From assembly GCA_964035545.1 (NCBI GenBank), contig CAXIUT010000073.1, forward strand, positions 248,001-312,000: a stretch of 64,000 nt of DNA, given 5' to 3'. The position numbers were made by a program, and so were the translations under genes. The DNA comes from Bugula neritina (Eukaryota > Bryozoa > Gymnolaemata > Cheilostomatida > Bugulidae). This document shows, piece by piece, positions 51,126 to 63,238 of the stretch. The notes beneath the pieces are model-generated. The model saw only the letters and a list, made by a program, of their open reading frames with translations. It was not told the DNA's origin and did not search any database. Position 1 is the stretch's first letter. The number at the start of each line of letters is the position of its first letter.

Positions 51126-52471
51126 CGTCATGGAAACTTTTGTAGTTTTAAATAATATCTCCAAACTCATCACTTGCATGTGTTTATATACTTGATAAAG
51201 TTTTTCATGCAAAACTTGATGCCTTCTTCAAAGACACCAGTGCTTAAATACTGTGTTAACTGTATTGGCACGTTGCCATGAGATATTTGGTAATATTTAG
51301 CATCACAACATACTCTTCAGAAAGTTAAGAAAATCAGTCTATAGAAAGTTAATGAAATAAACCTACCAGAGAGAGTAAGCCAGATGTAACAAGTAGATCC
51401 AAAACAAGTTGATTAACAATTGAAGTTGAATTCTCCATGTAGTGAATACTTTAGTCCTAATGTCAAATGCAAACGTCTGCAACCAAATTGTGTAGACTTC
51501 ATGAGCTGGTTAGCTGACAGGACTCATTAAAGTTCTTAACTCTTGTGTGTATAGTGATGCCCATCTTGAACTAGAGAGGGCTGACTGAAGACTGCTACTT
51601 TGTGAAAATTGACAATGCGTATTATTATTATTCATTGTTGAGATTCACGACTGCCATAAACAATGATAAAATATTCATTGTTGGTACTACTGAGTAGAAT
51701 AAAATATAATATAATATTATTCTCTGGACAGATAAACAATATCAAATGCATAATATAACATTACCATAAATCTACGGCGCTTCACATCTTCACCTTTTTC
51801 TGCAATGTTATTTCTTTGCAGTTAGAAGTACTAGCTGAATATATGACTATGAAACATAACCCTTCAATTTCATTGCACCAGCACCGATTTCAATATAGGT
51901 GTGTTGGGAGTTATCTTTCCTAAATTTTTGTTTTTGGCGTTTATACGAAACAGACACAGGCTAATATTAGTTTTGTTATTTGCAAGAGTTTTTCTGTCTG
52001 ATTGTCCATCAGCAAAAGTTTGCCCCTTCCCGTTATTATGGAAATTCCAGTGCTGCTGGAAGACCTTTGCATTGTACACCCGCCTTTACTATTGAATTTA
52101 GATGTTTTATTTTCCCATCCCCTCTCCTGCCCCCCTGTCCCCTCTAACAACCAGCAATCCTGACTCATGCGAAATGTGTCATTAAGTTTTAGAGTTGGAC
52201 CATGGGCCGACAGTATACGATTTGAAGCTTTATAGTTTACAGGCAGTGGAGATGAGTCACTGCTGAAACCCATTTTATTAGTAGACTATATTGCTCTTCA
52301 ATCATCAGTTTTCATATTCAAAGAGAAAGCTCATCTGCAGCGCCATTTCACAGTGTTATATTTTGCTAGAGTAATAACTAATTTTAGATGCCTTTGCAAA
52401 CATATGAGAAATAAATGAGTCATTTTATGAAAAGAGGTGTTTGCAGCAGTTGTCCACTTTTGATTTAGACG
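51126..52471 (+). repeat. Monomer 39, C-N1-S, 1346 bp
   Basis: Begins with gccttcttc (shared with monomer 43). Head C with gattaac; gcgtatt; middle N1 with tttttggcg and tttgcccctt as in monomer 34; linker C/C/G; tail S. Confidence 0.91.
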
Positions 52472-53816
52472 CGTCATGGAAACTTTTGTAGTTTTAAATA
52501 ATATCTCCAAACTCATCACTTGCATGTGTTTATATACTTGATAAAGTTTTTCATGCAAAACTTGATGCCTGCTTCAAAGACACCAGTGCTTAAAACTGTG
52601 TTAACTGTATTGGCACGTTGCCATGAGATATTTGGTAATATTTAGCATCACAACATACTCTTCAGAAAGTTAAGAAAATCAGTCTATAGAAAGTTAATGA
52701 AATAAACCTACCAGAGAGAGTAAGCCAGATGTAACAAGTAGATCCAAAACAAGTTGATTGACAATTGAAGTTGAATTCTCCATGTAGTGAATACTTTAGT
52801 CCTAATGTCAAATGCAAACGTCTGCAACCAAATTGTGTAGACTTCATGAGCTGGTTAGCTGACAGGACTCATTAAAGTTCTTAACTCTTGTGTGTATAGT
52901 GATGCCCATCTTGAACTAGAGAGGGCTGACTGAAGACTGCTACTTTGTGAAAATTGACAATGCATATTATTATTATTCATTGTTGAGATTCACGACTGCC
53001 ATAAACAATGATAAAATATTCATTGTTGGTACTACTGAGTAGAATAAAATATAATATAATATTATTCTCTGGACAGATAAACAATATCAAATGCATAATA
53101 TAACATTACCATAAATCTACGGCGCTTCACATCTTCACCTTTTTCTGCAATGTTATTTCTTTGCAGTTAGAAGTACTAGCTGAATATATGACTATGAAAC
53201 ATAACCCTTCAATTTCATTGCACCAGCACCGATTTCAATATAGGTGTGTTGGGAGTTATCTTTCCTAAAGTTTTGTTCTTGGTGTTTATACGAAGCAGAC
53301 ACAGGCTAATATTAGTTTTGTTATTTGCAAGAGTTTTTCTGTCTGATTGTCCATCAGCAAAAGTTTGCGCCTTGCAGTTATTATGGAAATACCAGTGATG
53401 CTGGAAGACCTTTGCATTGTACACCCGCCTTTACTATTGAATTTAGATGTTTTATTTTCCCATCCCCTCTCCTGCCCCCCTGTCCCCTCTAACAACCAGC
53501 AATCCTGACTCATGTGAAATGTGTTATTAAGTTTTAGAGTTGGACCATGGGCCTACAGTATACGATTTGAAGCTTTATAGTTTACAGGCACTGGAGATGA
53601 GTCACTGCTGAAACCCATTTTATTAGTAGACTATATTGCTCTTCAATCATCAGTTTGCATATTAAAACAGAAAGCTCATCTGCAGCGCCATTTCACAGTG
53701 TTAAATTTTGCTAGAGTAAAAATTAATTTTAGATGCCTTTGCAAACATATGAGAAATAAATGAGTCATTTTATGAAAAGAGGTGTTTGCAGCAGTTGTCC
53801 ACTTTTGATTTAGACG
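52472..53816 (+). repeat. Monomer 40, mixed A/C head, Q-K, 1345 bp
   Basis: Short cttaaaactg with ggtaatatttagc, as in monomer 35, then gattgacaattg. Middle Q with tatacgaagc, linker T/T/T, tail K; aggcactgg near 53586 (shared with monomer 44). Confidence 0.91.
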
Positions 53817-55162
53817 CGTCATGGAAACTTTTGTAGTTTTAAATAATATCTCCAAACTCATCACTTGCATGTGTTTATATACTTGATAAAGTTTTTCATG
53901 CAAAACTTGATGCCTGCTTCAAAGACACCAGTGCTTAAATACTGCGTTAACTGTATTGGCACGTTGCCATGAGATATTTGGTAATATTTAGCATCACAAC
54001 ATACTCTTCAGAAAGTTAAGAAAATCAGTCTATAGAAAGTTAATGAAATAAACCTACCAGAGAGAGTAAGCCAGATGTAGCAAGTAGATCCAAAACAAGT
54101 TGATTAACAATTGAAGTTGAATTCTCCATGTAGTGAATACTTTAGTCCTAATGTCAAATGCAAACGTCTGCAACCAAATTGTGTAGACTTCATGAGCTGG
54201 TTAGCTGACAGGACTCATTAAAGTTCTTAACTCTTGTGTGTATAGTGATGCCCATCTTGAACTAGAGAGGGCTGACTGAAGACTGCTACTTTGTGAAAAT
54301 TGACAATGCATATTATTATTATTCATTGTTGAGATTCACGACTGCCATAAACAATGATAAAATATTCATTGTTGGTACTACTGAGTAGAATAAAATATAA
54401 TATAATATTATTCTCTGGACAGATAAACAATATCAAATGCATAATATAACATTACCATAAATCTACGGCGCTTCACATCTTCACCTTTTTCTGCAATGTT
54501 ATTTCTTTGCAGTTAGAAGTACTAGCTGAATATATGACTATGAAACATAACCCTTCAATTTCATTGCACCAGCACCGATTTCAATATAGGTGTGTTGGGA
54601 GTTATCTTTCCTAAATTTTTGTTCTTGGCAATTATACGAAACAGACACAGGCCAATATTAGTTTTGTTATTTGCAAGAGTTTTTCTGTCTGATTGTCCAT
54701 CAGCAAAAGTTTGCGCCTTCCCGTTATTATGGAAATTCCAGTGCTGCTGGAAGACCTTTGCATTGTACACCCGCCTTTACTATTGAATTTAGATGTTTTA
54801 TTTTCCCATCCCCTCTCCTGCCCCCCTGTCCCCTCTAACAACCAGCAATCCTGACTCATGCGAAATGTGTCATTAAGTTTTAGAGTTGGACCATGGGCCG
54901 ACAGTATACGATTTGAAGCTTTATAGTTTACAGGCAGTGGAGATGAGTCACTGCTGAAACCCATTTTATTAGTAGACTATATTGCTCTTCAATCATCAGT
55001 TTTCATATTCAAAGAGAAAGCTCATCTGCAGCGCCATTTCACAGTGTTATATTTTGCTAGAGTAATAACTAATTTTAGATGCCTTTGCAAACATATGAGA
55101 AATAAATGAGTCATTTTATGAAAAGAGGTGTTTGCAGCAGTTGTCCACTTTTGATTTAGACG
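53817..55162 (+). repeat. Monomer 41, C-N2-S, 1346 bp
   Basis: actgcgttaac but with gttaatgaaat; private gatgtagcaag near 54073; gattaac. Middle N2 with aggccaatatt, linker C/C/G, tail S. Confidence 0.91.
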
Positions 55163-56508
55163 CGTCATGGAAACTTTTGTAGTTTTAAATAATATCTCCA
55201 AACTCATCACTTGCATGTGTTTATATACTTGATAAAGTTTTTCATGCAAAACTTGATGCCTGCTTCAAAGACACCAGTGCTTAAATACTGCGTTAACTGT
55301 ATTGGCACGTTGCCATGAGATATTTGGTAATATTTAGCATCACAACATACTCTTCAGAAAGTTAAGAAAATCAGTCTATAGAAAGTTAATTAAATAAACC
55401 TACCAGAGAGAGTAAGCCAGATGTAACAAGTAGATCCAAAACAAGTTGATTGACAATTGAAGTTGAATTCTCCATGTAGTGAATACTTTAGTCCTAATGT
55501 CAAATGCAAACGTCTGCAACCAAATTGTGTAGACTTCATGAGCTGGTTAGCTGACAGGACTCATTAAAGTTCTTAACTCTTGTGTGTATAGTGATGCCCA
55601 TCTTGAACTAGAGAGGGCTGACTGAAGACTGCTACTTTGTGAAAATTGACAATGCATATTATTATTATTCATTGTTGAGATTCACGACTGCCATAAACAA
55701 TGATAAAATATTCATTGTTGGTACTACTGAGTAGAATAAAATATAATATAATATTATTCTCTGGACAGATAAACAATATCAAATGCATATTATAACATTA
55801 CCATAAATCTACGGCGCTTCACATCTTCACCTTTTTCTGCAATGTTATTTCTTTGCAGTTAGAAGTACTAGCTGAATATATGACTATGAAACATAACCCT
55901 TCAATTTCATTGCACCAGCACCGATTTCAATATAGGTGTGTTGGGAGTTATCTTTCCTAAATTTTTGTTCTTGGCGTTTATACGAAACAGACACAGGCTA
56001 ATATTAGTTTTGTTATTTGCAAGAGTTTTTCTGTCTGATTGTCCATCAGCAAAAGTTTGCGCCTTCCCGTTATTATGGAAATTCCAGTGCTGCTGGAAGA
56101 CCTTTGCATTGTACACCCGCCTTTACTATTGAATTTAGATGTTTTATTTTCCCATCCCCTCTCCTGCCCCCCTGTCCCCTCTAACAACCAGCAATCCTGA
56201 CTCATGCGAAATGTGTTATTAAGTTTTAGAGTTGGACCATGGGCCGACAGTATACGATTTGAAGCTTTATAGTTTACAGGCAGTGGAGATGAGTCACTGC
56301 TGAAACCCATTTTATTAGTAGACTATATTGCTCTTCAATCATCAGTTTTCATATTCAAAGAGAAAACTCATCTGCAGCGCCATTTCACAGTGTTATATTT
56401 TGCTAGAGTAATAACTAATTTTAGATGCCTTTGCAAACATATGAGAAATAATTGAGTCATTTTATGAAAAGAGGTGTTTGCAGCAGTTGTCCACTTTTGA
56501 TTTAGACG
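55163..56508 (+). repeat. Monomer 42, C-N1-S, copy of monomer 38
   Basis: actgcg, gttaattaaat, gattgac, N1, linker C/T/G, tail S with gagaaaactc and aataattgag, 5383 bp from monomer 38 and lacking that copy's three private changes. Confidence 0.91.
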
Positions 56509-57854
56509 CGTCATGGAAACTTTTGTAGTTTTAAATAATATCTCCAAACTCATCACTTGCATGTGTTTATATACTTGATAAAGTTTTTCATGCAAAACTT
56601 GATGCCTTCTTCAAAGACACCAGTGCTTAAATACTGTGTTAACTGTATTGGCACGTTGCCATGAGATATTTGGTAATATTTAGCATCACAACATACTCTT
56701 CAGAAAGTTAAGAAAATCAGTCTATAGGAAGTCAATGAAATAAACCTACCAGAGAGAGTAAGCCAGATGTAACAAGTAGATCCAAAACAAGTTGATTAAC
56801 AATTGAAGTTGAATTCTCCATGTAGTGAATACTTTAGTCCTAATGTCAAATGCAAACGTCTGCAACCAAATTGTGTAGACTTCATGAGCTGGTTAGCTGA
56901 CAGGACTCATTAAAGTTCTTAACTCTTGTGTGTATAGTGATGCCCATCTTGAACTAGAGAGGGCTGACTGAAGACTGCTACTTTGTGAAAATTGACAATG
57001 CATATTATTATTATTCATTGTTGAGATTCACGACTGCCATAAACAATGATAAAATATTCATTGTTGGTACTACTGAGTAGAATAAAATATAATATAATAT
57101 TATTCTCTGGACAGATAAACAATATCAAATGCATAATATAACATTACCATAAATCTACGGCGCTTCACATCTTCACCTTTTTCTGCAATGTTATTTCTTT
57201 GCAGTTAGAAGTACTAGCTGAATATATGACTATGAAACATAACCCTTCAATTTCATTGCACCAGCACCGATTTCAATATAGGTGTGTTGGGAGTTATCTT
57301 TCCTAAATTTTTGTTCTTGGCAATTATACGAAACAGACACAGGCCAATATTAGTTTTGTTATTTGCAAGAGTTTTTCTGTCTGATTGTCCATCAGCAAAA
57401 GTTTGCGCCTTCCCGTTATTATGGAAATTCCAGTGCTGCTGGAAGACCTTTGCATTGTACACCCGCCTTTACTATTGAATTTAGATGTTTTATTTTCCCA
57501 TCCCCTCTCCTGCCCCCCTGTCCCCTCTAACAACCAGCAATCCTGACTCATGCGAAATGTGTCATTAAGTTTTAGAGTTGGACCATGGGCCGACAGTATA
57601 CGATTTGAAGCTTTATAGTTTACAGGCAGTGGAGATGAGTCACTGCTGAAACCCATTTTATTAGTAGACTATATTGCTCTTCAATCATCAGTTTTCATAT
57701 TCAAAGAGAAAGCTCATCTGCAGCGCCATTTCACAGTGTTATATTTTGCTAGAGTAATAACTAATTTTAGATGCCTTTGCAAACATATGAGAAATAAATG
57801 AGTCATTTTATGAAAAGAGGTGTTTGCAGCAGTTGTCCACTTTTGATTTAGACG
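56509..57854 (+). repeat. Monomer 43, C-N2-S, 1346 bp
   Basis: gccttcttc as in monomer 39, private tataggaagtcaatg near 56723, gattaac. Middle N2 with aggccaatatt, linker C/C/G, tail S as in monomer 41. Confidence 0.91.
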
Positions 57855-59200
57855 CGTCATGGAAACTTTTGTAGTTTTAAATAATATCTCCAAACTCATC
57901 ACTTGCATGTGTTTATATACTTGATAAAGTTTTTCATGCAAAACTTGATGCCTGCTTCAAAGACACCAGTGCTTAAATACTGCGTTAACTGTATTGGCAC
58001 GTTGCCATGAGATATTTGGTAATATTTAGCATCACAACATACTCTTCAGAAAGTTAAGAAAATCAGTCTATAGAAAGTTAATTAAATAAACCTACCAGAG
58101 AGAGTAAGCCAGATGTAACAAGTAGATCCAAAACAAGTTGATTGACAATTGAAGTTGAATTCTCCATGTAGTGAATACTTTAGTCCTAATGTCAAATGCA
58201 AACGTCTGCAACCAAATTGTGTAGACTTCATGAGCTGGTTAGCTGACAGGACTCATTAAAGTTCTTAACTCTTGTGTGTATAGTGATGCCCATCTTGAAC
58301 TAGAGAGGGCTGACTGAAGACTGCTACTTTGTGAAAATTGACAATGCATATTATTATTATTCATTGTTGAGATTCACGACTGCCATAAACAATGATAAAA
58401 TATTCATTGTTGGTACTACTGAGTAGAATAAAATATAATATAATATTATTCTCTGGACAGATAAACAATATCAAATGCATATTATAACATTACCATAAAT
58501 CTATGGCGCTTCACATCTTCACCTTTTTCTGCAATGTTATTTCTTTGCAGTTAGAAGTACTAGCTGAATATATGACTATGAAACATAACCCTTCAATTTC
58601 ATTGCACCAGCACCGATTTCAATATAGGTGTGTTGGGAGTTATCTTTCCTAAATTTTTGTTCTTGGCAATTATACGAAACAGACACAGGCTAATATTAGT
58701 TTTGTTATTTGCAAGAGTTTTTCTGTCTGATTGTCCATCAGCAAAAGTTTGCGCCTTCCCGTTATTATGGAAATTCCAGTGCTGCTGGAAGACCTTTGCA
58801 TTGTACACCCGCCTTTACTATTGAATTTAGATGTTTTATTTTCCCATCCCCTCTCCTGCCCCCCTGTCCCCTCTAACAACCAGCAATCCTGACTCATGCG
58901 AAATGTGTTATTAAGTTTTAGAGTTGGACCATGGGCCGACAGTATACGATTTGAAGCTTTATAGTTTACAGGCACTGGAGATGAGTCACTGCTGAAACCC
59001 ATTTTATTAGTAGACTATATTGCTCTTCAATCATCAGTTTTCATATTCAAAGAGAAAACTCATCTGCAGCGCCATTTCACAGTGTTATATTTTGCTAGAG
59101 TAATAACTAATTTTAGATGCCTTTGCAAACATATGAGAAATAATTGAGTCATTTTATGAAAAGAGGTGTTTGCAGCAGTTGTCCACTTTTGATTTAGACG
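57855..59200 (+). repeat. Monomer 44, C-N2-S, 1346 bp
   Basis: actgcg, gttaattaaat, gattgac; private ctatggcgc near 58501 (CpG loss). Middle N2 with aggctaatatt, linker C/T/G, aggcactgg near 58971, tail S with gagaaaactc and aataattgag. Confidence 0.91.
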
Positions 59201-60546
59201 CGTCATGGAAACTTTTGTAGTTTTAAATAATATCTCCAAACTCATCACTTGCATGTGTTTATATACTTGATAAAGTTTTTCATGCAAAACTTGATGCCTG
59301 CTTCAAAGACACCAGTGCTTAAATACTGTGTTAACTGTATTGGCACGTTGCCATGAGATATTTGGTAATATTTAGCATCACAACATACTCTTCAGAAAGT
59401 TAAGAAAATCAGTCTATAGAAAGTTAATGAAATAAACCTACCAGAGAGAGTAAGCCAGATGTAACAAGTAGATCCAAAACAAGTTGATTAACAATTGAAG
59501 TTGAATTCTCCATGTAGTGAATACTTTAGTCCTAATGTCAAATGCAAACGTCTGCAACCAAATTGTGTAGACTTCATGAGCTGGTTAGCTGACAGGACTC
59601 ATTAAAGTTCTTAACTCTTGTGTGTATAGTGATGCCCATCTTGAACTAGAGAGGGCTGACTGAAGACTGCTACTTTGTGAAAATTGACAATGCATATTAT
59701 TATTATTCATTGTTGAGATTCACGACTGCCATAAACAATGATAAAATATTCATTGTTGGTACTACTGAGTAGAATAAAATATAATATAATATTATTCTCT
59801 GGACAGATAAACAATATCAAATGCATATTATAACATTACCATAAATCTACGGCGCTTCACATCTTCACCTTTTTCTGCAATGTTATTTCTTTGCAGTTAG
59901 AAGTACTAGCTGAATATATGACTATGAAACATAACCCTTCAATTTCATTGCACCAGCACCGATTTCAATATAGGTGTGTTGGGAGTTATCTTTCCTAAAG
60001 TTTTGTTCTTGGCGTTTATACGAAGCAGACACAGGCTAATATTAGTTTTGTTATTTGCAAGAGTTTTTCTGTCTGATTGTCCATCAGCAAAAGTTTGCGC
60101 CTTGCAGTTATTATGGAAATACCAGTGATGCTGGAAGACCTTTGCATTGTACACCCGCCTTTACTATTGAATTTAGATGTTTTATTTTCCCATCCCCTCT
60201 CCTGCCCCCCTGTCCCCTCTAACAACCAGCAATCCTGACTCATGCGAAATGTGTCATTAAGTTTTAGAGTTGGACCATGGGCCTACAGTATACGATTTGA
60301 AGCTTTATAGTTTACAGGCAGTGGAGATGAGTCACTGCTGAAACCCATTTTATTAGTAGACTATATTGCTCTTCAATCATCAGTTTGCATATTAAAACAG
60401 AAAGCTCATCTGCAGCGCCATTTCACAGTGTTAAATTTTGCTAGAGTAAAAATTAATTTTAGATGCCTTTGCAAACATATGAGAAATAAATGAGTCATTT
60501 TATGAAAAGAGGTGTTTGCAGCAGTTGTCCACTTTTGATTTAGACG
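59201..60546 (+). repeat. Monomer 45, C-Q-K, 1346 bp
   Basis: Head C with gattaac. Middle is Q (aaagttttg, gcagtt, gtgatg) but with the ggcgttt of N1 at phase 812. Linker C/C/T, a combination shared only with monomer 46. Tail K. Confidence 0.91.
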
Positions 60547-61892
60547 CGTCATGGAAACTTATGTAGTTTTAAATAATATCTCCAAACTCATCACTTGCAT
60601 GTGTTTATATACTTGATAAAGTTTTTCATGCAAAACTTGATGCCTGCTTCAAAGACACCAGTGCTTAAATACTGTGTTAACTGTATTGGCACGTTGCCAT
60701 GAGATATTTGGTAATATTTAGCATCACAACATACTCTTCAGAAAGTTAAGAAAATCAGTCTATAGAAAGTTAATGAAATAAACCTACCAGAGAGAGTAAG
60801 CCAGATGTGACAAGTAGATCCAAAACAAGTTGATTGACAATTGAAGTTGAATTCTCCATGTAGTGAATACTTTAGTCCTAATGTCAAATGCAAACGTCTG
60901 CAACCAAATTGTGTAGACTTCATGAGCTGGTTAGCTGACAGGACTCATTAAAGTTCTTAACTCTTGTGTGTATAGTGATGCCCATCTTGAACTAGAGAGG
61001 GCTGACTGAAGACTGCTACTTTGTGAAAATTGACAATGCATATTATTATTATTCATTGTTGAGATTCACGACTGCCATAAACAATGATAAAATATTCATT
61101 GTTGGTACTACTGAGTAGAATAAAATATAATATAATATTATTCTCTGGACAGATAAACAATATCAAATGCATAATATAACATTACCATAAATCTACGGCG
61201 CTTCACATCTTCACCTTTTTCTGCAATGTTATTTCTTTGCAGTTAGAAGTACTAGCTGAATATATGACTATGAAACATAACCCTTCAATTTCATTGCACC
61301 AGCACCGATTTCAATATAGGTGTGTTGGGAGTTATCTTTCCTAAAGTTTTGTTCTTGGTGTTTATACGAAGCAGACACAGGCTAATATTAGTTTTGTTAT
61401 TTGCAAGAGTTTTTCTGTCTGATTGTCCATCAGCAAAAGTTTGCGCCTTGCAGTTATTATGGAAATACCAGTGATGCTCTAAGACCTTTGCATTGTACAC
61501 CCGCCTTTACTATTGAATTTAGCTGTTTTATTTTCCCATCCCCTCTCCTGCCCCCCTGTCCCCTCTAACAACCAGCAATCCTGACTCATGCGAAATGTGT
61601 CATTAAGTTTTAGAGTTGGACCATGGGCCTACAGTATACGATTTGAAGCTTTATAGTTTACAGGCAGTGGAGATGAGTCACTGCTGAAACCCATTTTATT
61701 AGTAGACTATATTGCTCTTCAATCATCAGTTTGCATATTAAAACAGAAAGCTCATCTGCAGCGCCATTTCACAGTGTTAAATTTTGCTAGAGTAAAAATT
61801 AATTTTAGATGCCTTTGCAAACATATGAGAAATAAATGAGTCATTTTATGAAAAGAGGTGTTTGCAGCAGTTGTCCACTTTTGATTTAGACG
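60547..61892 (+). repeat. Monomer 46, C-Q-K, relative of monomers 30 and 47
   Basis: acttatgtag, gatgtgacaag, gattgacaattg. Middle Q; private gatgctctaag near 61473 and tttagctgt near 61519. Linker C/C/T, tail K. Length 1346. Confidence 0.91.
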
Positions 61893-63238
61893 CGTCATGG
61901 AAACTTATGTAGTTTTAAATAATATCTCCAAACTCATCACTTGCATGTGTTTATATACTTGATAAAGTTTTTCATGCAAAACTTGATGCCTGCTTCAAAG
62001 ACACCAGTGCTTAAATACTGTGTTAACTGTATTGGCACGTTGCCATGAGATATTTGGTAATATTTAGCATCACAACATACTCTTCAGAAAGTTAAGAAAA
62101 TCAGTCTATAGAAAGTTAATGAAATAAACCTACCAGAGAGAGTAAGCCAGATGTGACAAGTAGATCCAAAACAAGTTGATTGACAATTGAAGTTGAATTC
62201 TCCATGTAGTGAATACTTTAGTCCTAATGTCAAATGCAAACGTCTGCAACCAAATTGTGTAGACTTCATGAGCTGGTTAGCTGACAGGACTCATTAAAGT
62301 TCTTAACTCTTGTGTGTATAGTGATGCCCATCTTGAACTAGAGAGGGCTGACTGAAGACTGCTACTTTGTGAAAATTGACAATGCATATTATTATTATTC
62401 ATTGTTGAGATTCACGACTGCCATAAACAATGATAAAATATTCATTGTTGGTACTACTGAGTAGAATAAAATATAATATAATATTATTCTCTGGACAGAT
62501 AAACAATATCAAATGCATAATATAACATTACCATAAATCTACGGCGCTTCACATCTTCACCTTTTTCTGCAATGTTATTTCTTTGCAGTTAGAAGTACTA
62601 GCTGAATATATGACTATGAAACATAACCCTTCAATTTCATTGCACCAGCACCGATTTCAATATAGGTGTGTTGGGAGTTATCTTTCCTAAATGTTTGTTC
62701 TTGGTGTTTATACGAAGCAGACACAGGCTAATATTAGTTTTGTTATTTGCAAGAGTTTTTCTGTCTGATTGTCCATCAGCAAAAGTTTGCGCCTTGCAGT
62801 TATTATGGAAATACCAGTGATGCTGGAAGACCTTTGCATTGTACACCCGCCTTTACTATTGAATTTAGATGTTTTATTTTCCCATCCCCTCTCCTGCCCC
62901 CCTGTCCCCTCTAACAACCAGCAATCCTGACTCATGTGAAATGTGTTATTAAGTTTTAGAGTTGGACCATGGGCCTACAGTATACGATTTGAAGCTTTAT
63001 AGTTTACAGGCAGTGGAGATGAGTCACTGCTGAAACCCATTTTATTAGTAGACTATATTGCTCTTTAATCATCAGTTTGCATATTAAAACAGAAAGCTCA
63101 TCTGCAGCGCCATTTCGCAGTGTTAAATTTTGCTAGAGTAAAAATTAATTTTAGATGCCTTTGCAAACATATGAGAAATAAATGAGTCATTTTATGAAAA
63201 GAGGTGTTTGCAGCAGTTGTCCACTTTTGATTTAGACG
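61893..63238 (+). repeat. Monomer 47, C-Q-K, long-range copy of monomer 30
   Basis: acttatgtag, gatgtgacaag, gattgacaattg, linker T/T/T, ctctttaatc, tttcgcagtg, all as in monomer 30. Private aaatgtttg near 62689; lacks monomer 30's agagatggc. Length 1346. Confidence 0.92.
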
